Origin: Aureimonas psammosilenae
GTDB lineage: Bacteria; Pseudomonadota; Alphaproteobacteria; Rhizobiales; Rhizobiaceae
NCBI RefSeq assembly: GCF_009176975.1
Contig: NZ_WEZG01000006.1
Coordinates: 186,001-250,000 of the forward strand
Reading direction: 5' to 3'
Length of the DNA stretch: 64,000 nt
In this document: positions 1 to 10,368 of the stretch, piece by piece
How the letters are laid out: every line of letters starts with the position of its first letter
Position numbering within the stretch: position 1 is the first letter of the stretch
Made by a program: the position numbers and the translations under genes
The notes under the pieces: generated by a model
Database searches by the model: none
Seen by the model: the letters and a program-made list of their open reading frames with translations, nothing else
What the model was told of the DNA's origin: nothing

Positions 1-1259
1 CCGGTGCAGGCCGAGATGACGAGGAGCACCAAAGGCTGGGTGAGGCCCACCAGAAGCACCACGACGCCGATAGCGACGAGCGCCCAGACGATGCCGAAGT
101 AAAGCCGGCTCTCGTTGGCCTGCCGGAGATAGGAGGTGCGCAGCACGTCGGCGGCAAGGCGCGCCGTGTAGTCCACGATGCCGGTCGCCGCTCCGAAGAG
201 CGAGAACGCGCCGATGAACCAGAACAAGGCGCCGAACCAGCCGCCGACCCGTTCGCTGAGGACCTGCCCCTCGCGCTGCACGAAGGCGACGGAATTGCCG
301 AGGCCTTCCTGCCCGTAGACCGTCGCATAGGCGAGCAGCGAGGTGAAGGTGATCGTCACGAAGGTGATGAGCACGAAGGTCAGAAGCTGTTCCCAGTTGG
401 CGAAACGCCACCACCGGTTCCAGCGGGTCATGTTCTCCGGCGTCGGTTCGAACACGAAGCCCGTCGAGGGCGCGGCCTCGGTGGCGCCGGTCAGAAGGCT
501 TTTGATCTTCGGGACATAGGAGCCCATGCCGAAGCCCTTGTCGCGAATCCAGTTGGACTGGCAGAGGTTCTGGCCGCCGCCCGCGCCGGCGAAGGCGAGC
601 GCCCCGAGAAGCAGCGCGAATCCGAGCTGCGAGGGGATCGTGGCGCCGGTGACCACCTGCGGAAGGGCGGCCCAGTCCTCGGCGGTGATCACGAAGAAGG
701 CCGAGATGACGATCAGGAGGCCGACCGCCGCCACCTTCACCATCTGAAGGCGCTCCAGGATCACGTAGACCACGGGCGCGAGCGTCAGGATGAGGCCGAT
801 GACGATCAGCATCGCGATAGCGATCCAGCGCGGTTCGCCGCCGACGATATAGGACAGCATGGTGGCCGAACTCGTCGCCCAGCCCGGCCAGAGATTGGCG
901 AAGCAGGTCATCAGCGCGAAGACGAGCCCCCAATGCCGCCAGAAGCGGCTGAAGCCGGTGAGCACCGTTTCGCCGGTGGCGAGCGTGTAGCGCTCGATCT
1001 CCATGTTCAGGAAGAACTGGGTCATCACGCCCAGAAGCGCGGCCCAAACGAAGGCCATGCCGACCTGGGACGCGATATAGGGGTACAGGATGAACTCGCC
1101 GGACGACAGGCCGACGCCGGCCGCGACGATGCCCGGCCCGATCAGGCGGGCGGTGTTGTCGGGCGCGGCCGGCAGATCGCGCACCTCAGGCCGGCCCAGC
1201 ACGCGCGTCGGAAACAGATCGGCGGCAGAGCCACCCTTTATGCGTTGATTGATGGACAT
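1..1259 (-). CDS. Nramp-like divalent metal transporter, C-terminus outside window
   Basis: About 419 codons are visible and the frame runs off the left edge, so the C-terminus is missing. The protein is strongly hydrophobic, with at least nine likely TM helices. The Nramp-type GPG start of TM1 is clear (LIGPGIVAAGVGLSSGEF). The ATG at 1259 follows a GGGAGGGG ribosome site. Two hallmark metal-binding motifs of true Nramp proteins are replaced: DPGN in TM1 reads SSGE, and the MPH motif of TM6 reads GGG within AGAGGGQNL. Many bacterial proteins of this branch carry the Nramp label, but their substrate is not established. The family call is fairly safe; a Mn/Fe substrate should not be assumed. 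Confidence 0.75.
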   Translation of the reverse strand, partial: MSINQRIKGGSAADLFPTRVLGRPEVRDLPAAPDNTARLIGPGIVAAGVGLSSGEFILYPYIASQVGMAFVWAALLGVMTQFFLNMEIERYTLATGETVLTGFSRFWRHWGLVFALMTCFANLWPGWATSSATMLSYIVGGEPRWIAIAMLIVIGLILTLAPVVYVILERLQMVKVAAVGLLIVISAFFVITAEDWAALPQVVTGATIPSQLGFALLLGALAFAGAGGGQNLCQSNWIRDKGFGMGSYVPKIKSLLTGATEAAPSTGFVFEPTPENMTRWNRWWRFANWEQLLTFVLITFVTITFTSLLAYATVYGQEGLGNSVAFVQREGQVLSERVGGWFGALFWFIGAFSLFGAATGIVDYTARLAADVLRTSYLRQANESRLYFGIVWALVAIGVVVLLVGLTQPLVLLVISACT

Positions 1260-1345
1260 CACCCCTCCCGCCGGTTGCATGCCAATTGGTGCAGGCAGGG
1301 GGTCTCGTCAATCGCTTGTCATGTGGGGCCGGAGGGCGCGGAGCG

Positions 1346-2023
1346 TCAGCCGCGCCAGCGCCAGACCGTCGTGCGCTTCACCTCGGCATCCTCCAGCGCG
1401 CGCGTGACGGGCACTTCGTGGGTGGACAGGTGCTCCACCTTATCCTTGGGCAGGTAGGCGCGGCCCGGATCGCCGACCAGCACCTCGTGCCCCTGTTCAA
1501 CGAGCCTGTCGAACCAGGGCGCGATGCGCGCGGCCATCTCGCGATCGAAGAACACGTCGCCCGCCAGCACCACCTCCGCCGCCACGTCGTGCCCGACGAG
1601 ATCGAGGAGGCGGATGTCGAAGGTGACACCGTTCAACTCGGCATTGAGGCGCATGGCGGCGGGCGCGAAGGGATCGATGTCGACCGCCGTGACTTCGCGC
1701 GCGCCGGCCTTGGCGGCGGCGATGGCGACGAGGCCAGAGCCGGACGCGAAATCGAGAACGGTCCTGCCCCGCACCGTTTCGGGGCGGTCCAGAAGATGGC
1801 GCGAGAGGCCTTGGCCCCCCGCCCAGGCAAAGGCCCAGAAGGGCGGCGGCAGTCCGATCGCCGCCAGTTCCTCTTCCGTCCTGAGCCAGAGATCGTGCGC
1901 CTCGTCGGCAAGGCGCAGTGTCACTTCGGGAACATGGGGAGGCGCGAGCGGGCTCGTGTTGCTTTGAATGAAATGCTCGGCGCGGGCGGGGTCGATCCGT
2001 GGCGAAGCGGTGGCCTCGCTCAC
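1346..2023 (-). CDS. class I SAM-dependent methyltransferase, ETF-beta lysine methyltransferase/PrmA-like
   Basis: A 225-residue Rossmann-fold methyltransferase. It shows the SAM-binding region VLDFASGSGLVAIAAAKAGA, the acidic loop VDIDPFA, and GDVFFDREM at the DxxY-like position of PrmA-type protein methyltransferases. The N-terminal WLRTEEELAAIGLPPPFWAFAWAGGQ segment is typical of the bacterial ETF-beta lysine methyltransferase group. I chose the GTG at 2023 because it overlaps the lolA stop by four bases (GTGA), which suggests translational coupling; a longer frame upstream only shadows lolA. The substrate is inferred from family resemblance and could be another protein. Confidence 0.8.
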   Translation of the reverse strand: MSEATASPRIDPARAEHFIQSNTSPLAPPHVPEVTLRLADEAHDLWLRTEEELAAIGLPPPFWAFAWAGGQGLSRHLLDRPETVRGRTVLDFASGSGLVAIAAAKAGAREVTAVDIDPFAPAAMRLNAELNGVTFDIRLLDLVGHDVAAEVVLAGDVFFDREMAARIAPWFDRLVEQGHEVLVGDPGRAYLPKDKVEHLSTHEVPVTRALEDAEVKRTTVWRWRG

Positions 2024-2688
2024 TTGTTGCCGGTCTGGCCCTGCGCGATCGCCGTATAGGGGATCTTGAACAGGGAATCCTGCACGGACACGCCGTTCTT
2101 GACGTTGTAGACCATCACGGTCGTGTCCTTGCCCTGCCCGTCGCGGATCGTCCATTGCCGCAGATCGTAGGTGGAAGGGTCGAACATCATGGTGATGCGC
2201 GAATTGCCGAAGATCGACTTGTCGCCCATGACGATGGTGGTGAGGTCCTTGTCCTGCTTCACGTCCTGAATATTGGCGGCCGACAGGTCGATGCGCTGGT
2301 CGAGAAGCAGCTTCATCGGGGTCTTGGACAGGGGATAAAGGTCCCAGGTGTTCAGCTTGCGGTTGTTGACGGCGACGTTGTTGCCGTCGGCGACGACGCG
2401 CACCGGCGTTCCCGCATAGTCGAAGCGGATGCGGCCGGGGCGCTCGATGAAGAACTTGCCTTCGGTCTGGCGGCCCTTGTCGTCGAACTGGACGAAATCA
2501 CCGCTCATGGACCGGATGGAGGAGAAGTGATCGGCGACGGCCTGCGCCGCCGCGACGTCGCGCCCCTGCGCCACCGCCGCCCCCGGCAAAAGCGCCGCCC
2601 CGAGCGCGAGCGAGGAAGCGAGCGTCACGGCCGCCAAGCGACGGGCCGTCAGGCGGCGAAGAAAGCGGGTCGTGCGATCGATCATCAT
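2020..2688 (-). CDS. lolA: LolA-like outer-membrane lipoprotein carrier protein
   Basis: A periplasmic carrier of about 222 residues expected to shuttle lipoproteins from LolCDE to the outer membrane. After an Arg-rich start comes a hydrophobic signal peptide ending near GAAVAQG, then the LolA beta-barrel signature: SMSGDFVQFDDKGRQTEGKF, ERPGRIRFDY, and a C-terminal DPSTYDLRQWTIRDGQGK. The ATG pair at 2688/2685 follows TTGAGGAA; a start further upstream would put non-signal-like sequence ahead of the leader. The methyltransferase follows with a 4-base overlap. LolA next to FtsK is common in Rhizobiales; here a MOSC gene separates them. Confidence 0.9.
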   Translation of the reverse strand: MMIDRTTRFLRRLTARRLAAVTLASSLALGAALLPGAAVAQGRDVAAAQAVADHFSSIRSMSGDFVQFDDKGRQTEGKFFIERPGRIRFDYAGTPVRVVADGNNVAVNNRKLNTWDLYPLSKTPMKLLLDQRIDLSAANIQDVKQDKDLTTIVMGDKSIFGNSRITMMFDPSTYDLRQWTIRDGQGKDTTVMVYNVKNGVSVQDSLFKIPYTAIAQGQTGNK

Positions 2689-2969
2689 TTCCTCAACAAA
2701 GCGTCTCGTCGGACAGGATGCAGCTTGACCCCGCCGCATGGCACGGGGCTTGCCACGTCTCTTCCCCTTCTATTGGTGGCGCATGAATCCGTCTTCAATA
2801 GGGCTTTGGAACCCGCCGCGCGAAGGGCGAGCGGGTTCGCCTTCCGATCACATCCTTGCGAAACGAAGCGATGGCGTCATCGCCAAGGCGTGATGAATGG
2901 TGGAACCGTTCCGCAAGTCATTCGCTTTCTAACTAAGTTGCTGGCGGCAAACGAGAACCGGCCGGCGAG

Positions 2970-3164
2970 ATGCCAGGGAAACCGTCCATGCGCGAGGCTG
3001 CGAAACGCTCGGCGGATCACCGCGTACAGTCGGATGTCAGGCGCGTTCTTCAGCGCCTCCCGACATGGCAGGTCGAATATGTGCTGCCGCCCGAGCTTCA
3101 GGACAAGCTCGCCGAACTCGATCAGGCGGCGGCCAAGCTGACCACGAACAAGAAGCTTCTCTGA
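2970..3164 (+). CDS. small hypothetical protein
   Basis: An open frame of up to 64 residues (an inner ATG near 2988 gives 58) with an evenly polar, acidic/basic composition. Its C-terminal half, VEYVLPPELQDKLAELDQAAAKLTTNKKLL, is predicted helical. Codon use resembles real genes here. It lies alone between the lolA promoter and the MOSC gene, on the same strand as the latter. I recognise no family and see no strong ribosome site, so it may be a chance frame. Confidence 0.4.
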   Translation: MPGKPSMREAAKRSADHRVQSDVRRVLQRLPTWQVEYVLPPELQDKLAELDQAAAKLTTNKKLL

Positions 3165-3253
3165 GTCCCGCGCTCCACGTCCGAATTTCGGGTTGCGTCG
3201 CCCGTTCCGGATGGTAACTCGCGAAAGCGAGCGGCCGGTTGGAAGGAAAGCGC

Positions 3254-4099
3254 ATGCGGATCAGTTCACTCGGCATCTATCCGATCAAGGGTGCGCGGGG
3301 TCTTTTTCCCGACGAATCCGCAAGCACGCCGGCGGGCCTCGAAGGCGACCGGCGCTGGATGCTGGTGGACGAAACGGGGCGCTTCGTGTCGCAGCGCGAG
3401 TTCCCGCCGCTGGCACTTCTCGACGTCCTGCCCGACGAGGACGGGCTCCACCTTTCCTTTCCCGATGCCGGCGAGCGTTTCGTGCCGACACCCGATGGCG
3501 AGGAGCGCCTGTCCGTCACGGTCTGGAGCGACGAGGTGAATGCCGCCCATGCCGGCGCGGACCACAGCGCCGCGATCACGGCTTGGCTCGGCCGTTCGGT
3601 GCGGCTCGTTTTCTTCGACGACGCCTCGCGCCGGCTCGTGTCGCGCGACTGGACGGACCGCGACGTGCCGGTCGGTTTCGCCGACGGCTTTCCCCTTCTC
3701 GTCGCCACCACGGCCTCGCTTCGCGAACTCAGCCGCCGCATCGTATCGGCCGGGGGCGAAGCGGTGCCGATGAACCGTTTTCGCCCGAACCTCGTGATCG
3801 ACGGTGCCGAGCCCTTCGCCGAGGATGGCTGGGCGGCGATCGAGGCGGGCGGTGTGGTCTTCGATCTCGTGAAGCCCTGCGCGCGCTGCGCCGTGACCAC
3901 GGTGGATCAGGATCAGGGGAAGCGCGACGGCAAGGAACCTCTGGCGACGCTTGGAAAAACGCGCCGCTCGGGCGACAGCCAAGCGCCCGGCGCTCTGTTC
4001 GGCTGGAACGCGGTGCCGCGTGGGATCGGCATACTGAAGGTCGGCGACGAGGTACGGGTGGTGGAGCGCCGCGAGAATAGCTGGCCGATCGCCGTTTGA
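3254..4099 (+). CDS. MOSC domain-containing protein, YcbX-like
   Basis: A 281-residue protein. An N-terminal beta-barrel domain (LGIYPIKGARG, then EGDRRWMLVDE..FVSQRE) is followed by a MOSC domain with MNRFRPNLVIDGAEPFAEDGW and the conserved cysteine segment KPCARCAVTTVD around residues 210-222. MOSC proteins handle molybdenum-cofactor-bound sulfur; YcbX relatives reduce N-hydroxylated compounds with Moco. The ATG at 3254 is chosen because GGAAGGAAAGCGC precedes it. A short CTCGC-GAAA-GCGAG hairpin (3218-3231) sits just upstream and may affect mRNA folding. It is convergent with ftsK. The enzyme substrate is unknown. Confidence 0.88.
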   Translation: MRISSLGIYPIKGARGLFPDESASTPAGLEGDRRWMLVDETGRFVSQREFPPLALLDVLPDEDGLHLSFPDAGERFVPTPDGEERLSVTVWSDEVNAAHAGADHSAAITAWLGRSVRLVFFDDASRRLVSRDWTDRDVPVGFADGFPLLVATTASLRELSRRIVSAGGEAVPMNRFRPNLVIDGAEPFAEDGWAAIEAGGVVFDLVKPCARCAVTTVDQDQGKRDGKEPLATLGKTRRSGDSQAPGALFGWNAVPRGIGILKVGDEVRVVERRENSWPIAV

Positions 4100-4133
4100 G
4101 CGACCGGCCGGGGGCGGATGAGGCCCCTCCCCG

Positions 4134-7100
4134 TCACATCTTGTCTTCTTCGGTCGGCACCAGGATCTCGCGCTTGCCGGCATGGTTGGCCGGGCCGACG
4201 ATGCCTTCGCGCTCCATCCGCTCGATGATCGAGGCAGCGCGGTTGTAGCCGATCTGGAGCCGGCGCTGGACATAGGACGTGGACGCCTTGCCGTCGCGCA
4301 GGACCACGGCCACCGCTTGATCGTAGAGGTCGGTGGATTCCTCCAGGCCCGACACGTCCTCGCCCGAGCCGCCGCCCTTGCCGCCGGCCGGAGCCGAACC
4401 GCCGTCCTCGTCCTCTTCTTCAAGGATCGCGTCGAGATAGTCCGGCACGCCCTGCGTCTTCAGGTGCTTGACGATCTCCTCCACCTCGTCGTCGGCCACA
4501 AAAGGCCCGTGGACGCGCTGAATGCGCCCGCCGCCGGCCATGAAGAGCATGTCGCCCTGCCCAAGAAGCTGCTCGGCGCCCTGTTCCTGGAGAATGGTGC
4601 GGGAGTCGATCTTGGAGGTCACCTGGAAGGAAATGCGGGTCGGGAAGTTCGCCTTGATCGTGCCGGTGATGACGTCGACGGAGGGGCGCTGCGTCGCCAT
4701 GATGACGTGGATGCCGGCGGCGCGCGCCATCTGGGCGAGGCGCTGGACGGTGCCTTCGATCTCCTTGCCGGCGACCATCATGAGGTCCGCCATCTCGTCG
4801 ATGACGACCACGATATAGGGCAGCGGCGAGAGGTCGAATTCCTCCGACTCGAAGATCGGCTCGCCGGTCTCGCGATCGAAGCCGGTCTGCACGGTGCGCG
4901 AGATGGTCTCGCCCTTCTCGGCGGCGGTGGCGAGGCGCTGGTTGAAGCCGTCGATGTTGCGCACGCCGAGCTTCGACATCTTGCGATAACGGTCCTCCAT
5001 CTCGCGGACCGTCCATTTCAGCGCCACCACGGCCTTCTTCGGATCGGTGACGACGGGCGCGAGAAGGTGCGGGATGCCATCGTAGATGGAGAGTTCCAGC
5101 ATCTTCGGGTCGATCATGATGAGGCGGCACTCGGCCGGCGTCATCCGGTAGAGGAGCGACAGGATCATGGTGTTGATCGACACCGACTTACCCGAACCCG
5201 TGGTGCCGGCGACGAGAAGATGCGGCATCTTGGCAAGATCGGCGATCACCGGCTCGCCGCCGATGGTCTTGCCGAGCGCGAGCGGGAGCTTGGCCTTGTT
5301 ACCGGAGAAGCTTTCCGAGGCGATCATCTCGCGGAAATACACGGTCTCGCGCTTGGCGTTCGGCAGTTCGATGCCGATGGCGTTCTTGCCGGGGATCACG
5401 GCGACGCGGGCAGCGATCGCCGACATGGAGCGGGCGATGTCGTCGGCGAGGCCGATGACGCGGCTCGACTTGATGCCGGGCGCGGGCTCCAGTTCGTAGA
5501 GCGTCACCACAGGGCCGGGGCGCACCTCGATGATCTCGCCCTTCACCGAGAAGTCGTCGAGAACGCCTTCAAGGAGGCGGGCATTGTCCTGCAGGACTTC
5601 CGGGGCAAGGCTCGCGTCGCGGCCCTTGGCCTTCGGGGGGGCCAGAAGATCGAGCGGCGGCAGTTCGAAGGGCGCGAGTTCACGCGACGGGGCATAGGCC
5701 ATCGCGGCGGCGGCACCCGAACGTTGGGGCGCGGCGGGACGCGACGGGGCGGCGGCCGGCACGACGCGAACGCCGGACGATGGCGCCGGGGCGGCGGCGC
5801 GGGGCGCGGGTTCGGGACGCGGGGCCGGAGCGCGCATGGCAGGCTCGGTGCGGCGGGCTTCGGGCTCGGCCTTCGGTTTGCGCTTGCCCGGAAAGGCGAC
5901 GATGTTGGCGGCGATCCCGCCGAGCCAGCCGGTCTCGGCTTCGGGCGCGGCGGCCGGGGCGACGCGGTCGTCCGCCACCATCACCGGCATGGCGTCCTCG
6001 TCCGGCTCAGCCGTTTCCTCGTCGAAGAACGGCTCGTCCTCGCCGTCCACCTCATGACGCTCGGCGAAGGGGCGGAACTCGTCCTGATCGTCCTCCTCCC
6101 CGGCGAAGGCCGGCTCGGAACGCTGCGCGGCGACGGGCACCATCGGCGTCTCGGCCTGAGGGCGCGGACGGCGCGCGGGCGGCGCGTCGAAATGGAAGGG
6201 CTCGGGCGCGTCCTTCAGCGTCGCGCCCTCGTCCTCGTCGGCCAGCGGGTCGACGTAACCGCCGCGATAGGGCGCGGCGACGCGGATCTCGCGCGCCGGG
6301 CGCGGCGCTTCGCGGATGGGAGCGGCGTCCTCGATGTCTTCCTCGCGCCAGTCGCGGAAGCCGTCGGCGAACTCGCCCGGATCGCGGCGCGAGGACGAGA
6401 ACTCGGCGCGGCGGCGGCCGAAGGCGGCTTTCGCGGAATAAATGAAATGGGCGGCTGCGCCGAGCGCCAGGGCGAGACGGTTCTCGCGCGGCTCGTCGTC
6501 TTCCGCGTCATCCTCCACGGCGATGCGTCGTCCGTCCCGCGCAAGGGTCGGCACACCGGGTTGCGCGCGGTCGATGAGGCCGGCGCCGTTGAGGAACAGC
6601 CAGGCGGCGGGGGCGGCGAGGATCGCGGCGAGGATCAGCCCGAGCGTGCCCGTCGGATAGGAACCGATAACGGCGGCGGGCAGCTTCAGGACGATGTCGC
6701 CGGCCACACCGCCGAGGCCGATCGGCAGCGGCCAGCCGGCAGGGGCGGCGAAGCAGCCGAGCGCGGCGGAGCTCAGCACGATGCCGCCGATGGCGAACCA
6801 GGCGCGGCGCCAGATGCGGTCGACGGACCGGCCAAGGGCGATCTGCAGCCCCCAAATGATCGGCAAAGCGGCCAGAAGCACGGCGCCGAGGCCGAAGCAC
6901 TGCATAGCGAGGTCGGCCATGACCGCTCCGGACGCGCCCGCGAAATTCTCGACGGCCTTATCGTTGGATTGCGACCAGGACGGATCGCCGACATTCCAGG
7001 TGGCGAAGGCGAGCGCCTGCCAAAGGCCGAGAAGCGTGAGCCCCGCCCCGCCCGCGATTTCCATCTGCCGGTGCAGGAAGCTCGGCGCTTCGCGCGCGGG

Positions 7101-7163
7101 AACGGGCGCTGCCACGCGAGCCGCCTGCTTCGTCCCGTTTCTGCCGATCGTCGTGGTGGCCAT
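4134..7163 (-). CDS. ftsK: DNA translocase FtsK
   Basis: A 1009-residue septal DNA pump that clears and aligns chromosome dimers at division. Four N-terminal TM helices lie at about residues 35-200. A long Pro/Ala/acidic linker follows (about 210-500). The motor domain has Walker A GTTGSGKS near residue 655 and Walker [14 protein letters not shown]-terminal winged-helix gamma domain, [27 protein letters not shown] onward, reads the polar KOPS sites. Length and domain order are normal for alphaproteobacterial FtsK. The ATG at 7163 gives [10 protein letters not shown]. It is convergent with the MOSC gene with 34 bases between them. Confidence 0.97.
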   Translation of the reverse strand: MATTTIGRNGTKQAARVAAPVPAREAPSFLHRQMEIAGGAGLTLLGLWQALAFATWNVGDPSWSQSNDKAVENFAGASGAVMADLAMQCFGLGAVLLAALPIIWGLQIALGRSVDRIWRRAWFAIGGIVLSSAALGCFAAPAGWPLPIGLGGVAGDIVLKLPAAVIGSYPTGTLGLILAAILAAPAAWLFLNGAGLIDRAQPGVPTLARDGRRIAVEDDAEDDEPRENRLALALGAAAHFIYSAKAAFGRRRAEFSSSRRDPGEFADGFRDWREEDIEDAAPIREAPRPAREIRVAAPYRGGYVDPLADEDEGATLKDAPEPFHFDAPPARRPRPQAETPMVPVAAQRSEPAFAGEEDDQDEFRPFAERHEVDGEDEPFFDEETAEPDEDAMPVMVADDRVAPAAAPEAETGWLGGIAANIVAFPGKRKPKAEPEARRTEPAMRAPAPRPEPAPRAAAPAPSSGVRVVPAAAPSRPAAPQRSGAAAAMAYAPSRELAPFELPPLDLLAPPKAKGRDASLAPEVLQDNARLLEGVLDDFSVKGEIIEVRPGPVVTLYELEPAPGIKSSRVIGLADDIARSMSAIAARVAVIPGKNAIGIELPNAKRETVYFREMIASESFSGNKAKLPLALGKTIGGEPVIADLAKMPHLLVAGTTGSGKSVSINTMILSLLYRMTPAECRLIMIDPKMLELSIYDGIPHLLAPVVTDPKKAVVALKWTVREMEDRYRKMSKLGVRNIDGFNQRLATAAEKGETISRTVQTGFDRETGEPIFESEEFDLSPLPYIVVVIDEMADLMMVAGKEIEGTVQRLAQMARAAGIHVIMATQRPSVDVITGTIKANFPTRISFQVTSKIDSRTILQEQGAEQLLGQGDMLFMAGGGRIQRVHGPFVADDEVEEIVKHLKTQGVPDYLDAILEEEDEDGGSAPAGGKGGGSGEDVSGLEESTDLYDQAVAVVLRDGKASTSYVQRRLQIGYNRAASIIERMEREGIVGPANHAGKREILVPTEEDKM

Positions 7164-7315
7164 GCTTCAACCGCCCGTTCAGTTCATGCCTTGGCCCCGC
7201 CGCCGGGAGCGGCCGGGCATCGTCCGTTCCCGACCTTAAGGGTGCGCTGGTTAAATCCCGTTTAACCCTAAGAATTCCTTCCACGCGGATATGGCCCGTT
7301 CCGCCACCGGAAACG

Positions 7316-7345
7316 GAAAAAGGGCAGACGGTCGCCCGCCTGCCC
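7316..7345 (-). terminator. rho-independent terminator of glnK-amtB
   Basis: Read on the minus strand, a 10-bp stem (GGGCAGGCGG / CCGTCTGCCC, one G-T pair) closes a GCGA tetraloop and is followed by TTTTT. It lies 24 bases past the amtB stop, where a terminator is expected. Confidence 0.85.
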
Positions 7346-7368
7346 CTGTCTTGAAAGTTATTCCCGGA

Positions 7369-8751
7369 TCAGGACGCGTGATAGGCCGCTTCGCCGTGCG
7401 AGGTGAGGTCGAGGCCTTCGCGCTCGGCTTCCACCGTCGGGCGCAGGCCCACCGCGAGGTCCACCACCTTGTAGAGGATGGCCGACACCACGCCGCAGTA
7501 AACCACGGTGATCAGAACCGCGACGATCTGCGAATAAACCTGCGCGCCCATCGTCACGCCTTCCAGATAGCCGGTGCCGCCGAGCGAGGTGGAGGTGAAG
7601 ATGCCCGTGCCGACAGCGCCGATGATGCCGCCGACGCCGTGGATGCCGAAGACGTCGAGGGAGTCGTCGTAGCCGAGCTTCGGCTTCACGACCGCCACGA
7701 AGAAGTAGCAGACGAGGCTGGCGAAGGCGCCGAGAACGATGGCGCCGACCGGGCCGATCGTGCCGCAGGCCGGCGTCACGGCGACGAGGCCGGCCACCAT
7801 GCCGGACACCGCGCCGAGCATGGAAGCCTTGCCGCGCGTCACGGTTTCGATCACGCACCAAGCGACAAGCGCGCCGGCGGTGGCGGTGAAGGTGTTGATC
7901 ATGGCGAGCGCCGCGCCGGAGGTGGCCTCCAGATTGGAGCCGGCGTTGAAGCCGAACCAGCCCACCCACAGGATACAGGCGCCGACCATGGTCAGCGTCA
8001 TGGAATGGGGCGCCATGTTGTCGCGCCCGAGGCCCGTGCGCTTGCCGACGAGGATCGAGCCGACGAGCGCCGCGATGCCGGCATTGATGTGGACCACCGT
8101 GCCGCCGGCGAAATCGATCGCCGCGACGCCATTGGCATGTGTGCCGGTGAAGATGAGGCCCGCCGCATCCCAGACCATGTGGGCCATCGGGAAGTAGACC
8201 AGCGTGATCCAGAGAACGGTGAAGAGCACCACGGCCGAGAACTTGATGCGCTCGGCGAAGGCGCCGACGATCAGGGCCGGCGTGATCACGGCGAAGGTCA
8301 TCTGGAAGCAGATGAAGACGTATTCAGGCAGCACCACGCCCTTGGTGAAGGTCGCCGCCGTGGTTTCCTTGGTAACGCCGGCCAGGAACATCTTGGCCGT
8401 TCCGCCCCAAAAGTAGCTAGTGCCGCCACCGAAGGCGAAGGAATAGCCCCAAAGCACCCAGACGATCATCACGACGCCGGCGATCACCGTGCACTGCATC
8501 AGGACCGACAGCATGTTCTTGGCGCGCACCAAGCCACCATAGAAAAGGGCGAGACCCGGCAGGGTCATGAAAAGCACGAGGGCGGTGGAGATCAGCATCC
8601 ACGCCACGTCGCCCTTTTCCACCACATCGGCGGGAGCGGCCGTCGTGGTGGTCACACCGGCGATGCCCGTATCCTGCGCGAAGGCCGCGCTCGCCGCCAT
8701 GCCCGCCAGCAGCCCGCCGGCGAATAGCGCTTTCTTCCAGTTCAAGTTCAT
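7369..8751 (-). CDS. amtB: ammonium transporter AmtB
   Basis: A 460-residue inner-membrane ammonium channel. An N-terminal signal-like segment (MNLNWKKALFAGGLLAG..AAFAQD) is followed by about eleven TM helices. Amt hallmarks are present: LFYGGLVRAKN, FGGGTSYFWGG, WDAAGLIFTGTHANGVAAIDFAGGTVVHINAG, and FGIHGVGGIIGAVGTG. The pore histidines sit in the DFAGGTVVHINAG and GIHGVGG segments. The ATG at 8751 is chosen because it begins the signal peptide and follows GGGG at reasonable spacing. It lies 37 bases after glnK in the classic glnK-amtB pair, so GlnK should plug this channel under nitrogen excess. Confidence 0.97.
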   Translation of the reverse strand: MNLNWKKALFAGGLLAGMAASAAFAQDTGIAGVTTTTAAPADVVEKGDVAWMLISTALVLFMTLPGLALFYGGLVRAKNMLSVLMQCTVIAGVVMIVWVLWGYSFAFGGGTSYFWGGTAKMFLAGVTKETTAATFTKGVVLPEYVFICFQMTFAVITPALIVGAFAERIKFSAVVLFTVLWITLVYFPMAHMVWDAAGLIFTGTHANGVAAIDFAGGTVVHINAGIAALVGSILVGKRTGLGRDNMAPHSMTLTMVGACILWVGWFGFNAGSNLEATSGAALAMINTFTATAGALVAWCVIETVTRGKASMLGAVSGMVAGLVAVTPACGTIGPVGAIVLGAFASLVCYFFVAVVKPKLGYDDSLDVFGIHGVGGIIGAVGTGIFTSTSLGGTGYLEGVTMGAQVYSQIVAVLITVVYCGVVSAILYKVVDLAVGLRPTVEAEREGLDLTSHGEAAYHAS

Positions 8752-8788
8752 CAACTCGTCAGCCCCTTGGAGTTCTTGCGCGTGGTCT

Positions 8789-9409
<621 letters not shown>

Positions 9410-10309
9410 TTATGAAAAGCTTGCGCCGCGCTTCGGGCGGATCAGACCTTCCTGCGCGACGGAAGCGAGCAGCACGCCGTTGCGCGTGAAAAGCGAGCCG
9501 CGCGTCAGGCCGCGTCCGCCGGAGGAAGACGGGGAGTCCTGCGCGTAAAGCAGCCAGTCCGACAGATCGACCGGGTGATGGAACCACATGGAATGATCGA
9601 GGCTCGCCGCCTGGATGCGCGCATCGAACACCGACAGGCCATGGGCGAACAGCGCCGTGTCGAGAAGCGTCATGTCGGACAGATAGGCCAGAACCGCCGC
9701 ACCGAGAGCCGGGTCGCCCGTGAACGGCGTCAGCGTGCGCACCCAGATCCGCTGCACCGGCTCGAGCTTGTCGGTCGTCAGATAGTGGTCGAGAAGAACG
9801 GGGCGGAACTCGATCGGGCGGGGCCGCGTCCAATAGCGGCGGATCGGCTCGGGCGCGTTCTGCAGAAGCAGCCGGGTCAGGTCCTCGCCACCCGGCAGTT
9901 CCTCTGGCCCCGGCACCGCCGGCATGGCCGCCTGATGCTCCAGCCCCGGCTCGGCGACCTGGAAGGACGCGGACAGGGTGAAGATCGCCTGGGCCCGCTG
10001 CACGGCCACGACACGGCGCGTCGTGAAGGAGCCGCCGTCGCGGATGCGCTCGACCTCGTAGAGGATCGGGGCTTCGGGATCGCCCGGCCGCAGGAAGTAA
10101 CCGTGGAGCGAATGAACGGGACGCTCAAGCGGGACGGTGCGCTGCGCGGCCACCAGCGCTTGCGCGATCACCTGCCCCCCGAACACGCGCTGCCAGCCGG
10201 GATCGAGGCTGATGCCGCGAAAGAGATTCTCCTCGATCCGCTCCAGATCGAGAAGGGCGATCAACCCTTCCATGCTCGTCATCGTCGCCCCAGCAGCCGC
10301 CCTGTTCAT
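9410..10309 (-). CDS. tesB: acyl-CoA thioesterase II (TesB)
   Basis: A 299-residue double-hotdog thioesterase that hydrolyses medium- and long-chain acyl-CoA to free acid and CoA. TesB features: LFRGISLDPGWQRVFGGQVIAQAL at the N-terminus, HSLHGYFLRPGD, GGSFTTRRVVAVQ, and the second-half SLDHSMWFHHPVDLSDWLLY. The catalytic Asp/Thr/Gln triad positions fall in conserved segments. The ATG at 10309 follows AAGAG at 7-base spacing; a GTG two codons upstream and ATGs at inner codons are alternatives. It diverges from the ubiquinone hydroxylase gene with about 60 bases between them. Confidence 0.93.
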   Translation of the reverse strand: MNRAAAGATMTSMEGLIALLDLERIEENLFRGISLDPGWQRVFGGQVIAQALVAAQRTVPLERPVHSLHGYFLRPGDPEAPILYEVERIRDGGSFTTRRVVAVQRAQAIFTLSASFQVAEPGLEHQAAMPAVPGPEELPGGEDLTRLLLQNAPEPIRRYWTRPRPIEFRPVLLDHYLTTDKLEPVQRIWVRTLTPFTGDPALGAAVLAYLSDMTLLDTALFAHGLSVFDARIQAASLDHSMWFHHPVDLSDWLLYAQDSPSSSGGRGLTRGSLFTRNGVLLASVAQEGLIRPKRGASFS

Positions 10310-10368
10310 TGCCACGCTCTTGCGATCAACCTAAGTGTCCGTGAAGCATGATCGAGGCTTGGGAACGA

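Noticed and set aside
1282-1289. CCAATTGG palindrome just upstream of the Nramp-like gene
   Set aside because: Only 8 bp with poorly matched flanks; too short to call an operator.
3218-3231. GAAA-loop hairpin as a riboswitch for the MOSC gene
   Set aside because: A single 5-bp stem is far too small for a molybdenum-cofactor riboswitch.
4100-4133. Possible bidirectional terminator between the MOSC gene and ftsK
   Set aside because: GC-rich but no clean stem with a T-run on either strand.
4182-7265. Very long open frame on the plus strand opposite ftsK
   Set aside because: Composition is His/Arg/Gly-rich without domains, a typical antisense shadow in high-GC DNA; FtsK on the other strand is unmistakable.
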